This document shows positions 12,277 to 12,977 of a stretch of DNA of 12,977 bases, one piece after another; position 1 is the first letter of the stretch; each line of letters opens with the position of its first letter. The stretch spans positions 1 to 12,977 of the forward strand of contig NZ_QFPF01000070.1 of assembly GCF_003248605.1 (NCBI RefSeq). Direction: 5' to 3'. The stretch is from Microbacterium sp. (GTDB lineage Bacteria; Actinomycetota; Actinomycetes; Actinomycetales; Microbacteriaceae). The notes beneath the pieces were generated by a model, which did no database searches, was not told the origin of the DNA, and saw only the letters and a list, made by a program, of their open reading frames with translations. The position numbers and the translations under genes are program-made.

Positions 12277-12977
12277 AGCCCTTGACTGCTCCCTGCATGA
12301 TCCCACTCACGAGCTGCTTTCCGGCGAACACGAAGAGGATGAGCAGGGGGATGGTCGACAGGAGCACGCCGGCGAGCACGATCGAGTAGTCGACGAAGTA
12401 GTTGGACTGCAGGAGCGACAGCGCCACCGGGAGCGTGGGGTTCTGCCGGTCGAGCACGATGAAGGGCCAGAAGAAGTTGTTCCACGCCGTGACGAAGGTG
12501 AACAGGCCCAACATCGCCGCGGCGGGCCGCGCGGCGACCAGCCCGACCGTCCAGAACGTGCGGATCATCGATGCCCCGTCCACCCGAGCCGCCTCGATCA
12601 GCTCGTCGGGGACGGACTGGCGCAGATACTGCGTCATCCAGAAGACCCCGAACGCGCTCGTGAGGGACGGGATGATGATCGCGCCGATGCTGCCCGTCCA
12701 GCCGAGATCGCTGAAGAGGATGTACAGGGGCACGACGCCCAGCTGCATCGGCACCGCCATGGTGGCGATGACGAAGACGAGCAGCCATCCGCTGCCACGG
12801 AAGCGGAGCTTGGCGAAGGCCCACCCGGCGAGGGTCGAGAACGCCACCACCGAGAGCGCGATGAGGGCGGAGCTGTAGATCGAGTTCCACAGCGCCGGCC
12901 AGAAGTTCACGGCCGGATCGTTCATGACCGAGGCGGCGTTGGCGAAGAAGTTCCCGCCCGGGATCCACGACATGTTC
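12275..12977 (-). CDS. Carbohydrate ABC transporter permease, MalG type (5' end cut by window)
   Basis: This is the C-terminal 233 or so residues of an inner-membrane permease of a CUT1 sugar importer. The frame continues past the ATG at 12973 to the window end (codon N before M), and the first membrane helix is missing, so the true start lies outside. Five hydrophobic helices remain. The EAA loop reads D-E-L-I-E-A-A-R-V-D-G-A-S-M-I-R-T-F-W, the contact for the ATPase; the usual L-P that follows reads L-V here. The end, G-K-Q-L-V-x-G-I-M-x-G-A-V-K-G, is the family's standard C-terminus. It is followed by a GH1 beta-glucosidase, so the cargo is probably a beta-linked oligosaccharide. Partner permease and binding-protein genes would be upstream, outside the window. 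Confidence 0.94.
   Translation of the reverse strand, partial: NMSWIPGGNFFANAASVMNDPAVNFWPALWNSIYSSALIALSVVAFSTLAGWAFAKLRFRGSGWLLVFVIATMAVPMQLGVVPLYILFSDLGWTGSIGAIIIPSLTSAFGVFWMTQYLRQSVPDELIEAARVDGASMIRTFWTVGLVAARPAAAMLGLFTFVTAWNNFFWPFIVLDRQNPTLPVALSLLQSNYFVDYSIVLAGVLLSTIPLLILFVFAGKQLVSGIMQGAVKG

Noticed and set aside
1..12977. CRISPR array, tRNA, rRNA, prophage, toxin-antitoxin or defence system
   Set aside because: I looked for regular spaced repeats, cloverleaf-like blocks and characteristic protein motifs and found none.

Overview
This window looks like the chromosome of a high-GC actinobacterium, most likely Microbacteriaceae and probably Microbacterium. The grounds are GC-rich sequence, many GTG starts, leaderless-type promoters, a DUF3073 gene beside purF/purM, and protein wording typical of that family. 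The genus is an inference from the sequence alone.

Layout. (1) Bases 1-1375, plus strand: the 3' part of a DUF4097 beta-repeat protein overlapping a PadR-type repressor by 4 bases. (2) A universal stress protein (minus, 1457-2005) converges on padR, with a stem-loop between them. (3) DUF3073 (plus, 2158-2340) has a leader of about 75 nt and converges on purF. (4) Bases 2467-9180 form a purine cluster: purM then purF on the minus strand, an unrecognised 202-aa protein divergent from purM, a two-helix membrane protein, a bacterial sterol-carrier-like protein (SCP_3 type), and purD and purC on the plus strand. The purine enzymes cover steps 1 (PurF), 2 (PurD), 5 (PurM) and the SAICAR step (PurC) of IMP synthesis; purS, purQ, purL, purN and purEK are not here. 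(5) Bases 9181-9653 hold two identical 51-bp palindromes around a decayed VOC/glyoxalase-like fragment. (6) Bases 9654-12977, minus strand: a sugar-use operon running from a carbohydrate ABC permease (cut by the window edge) to a GH1 beta-glucosidase to a LacI-family repressor.

How it works together. The purine block is six closely packed transcription units. Six of its genes (purM, the 202-aa gene, the membrane gene, the SCP gene, purD, purC) each have a TANNNT-like -10 box exactly 6 nt before the start codon and no Shine-Dalgarno sequence. This predicts leaderless mRNAs whose 5' end is the start codon. Genes outside the block that can be judged (padR, usp, DUF3073, beta-glucosidase) have ordinary Shine-Dalgarno sites instead. 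This contrast is the strongest non-gene signal in the window. The sugar block looks like uptake and intracellular hydrolysis of a beta-glucoside such as cellobiose, controlled by its own LacI-type repressor.

Other signals are long perfect palindromes just after stop codons, direct repeats plus a dyad overlapping the purD promoter, a strongly over-represented GGATGCYG octamer, and an unusual purM-purF gene order. I found no phage, insertion sequence, CRISPR array, tRNA or rRNA, and no clear new defence or mobile system.
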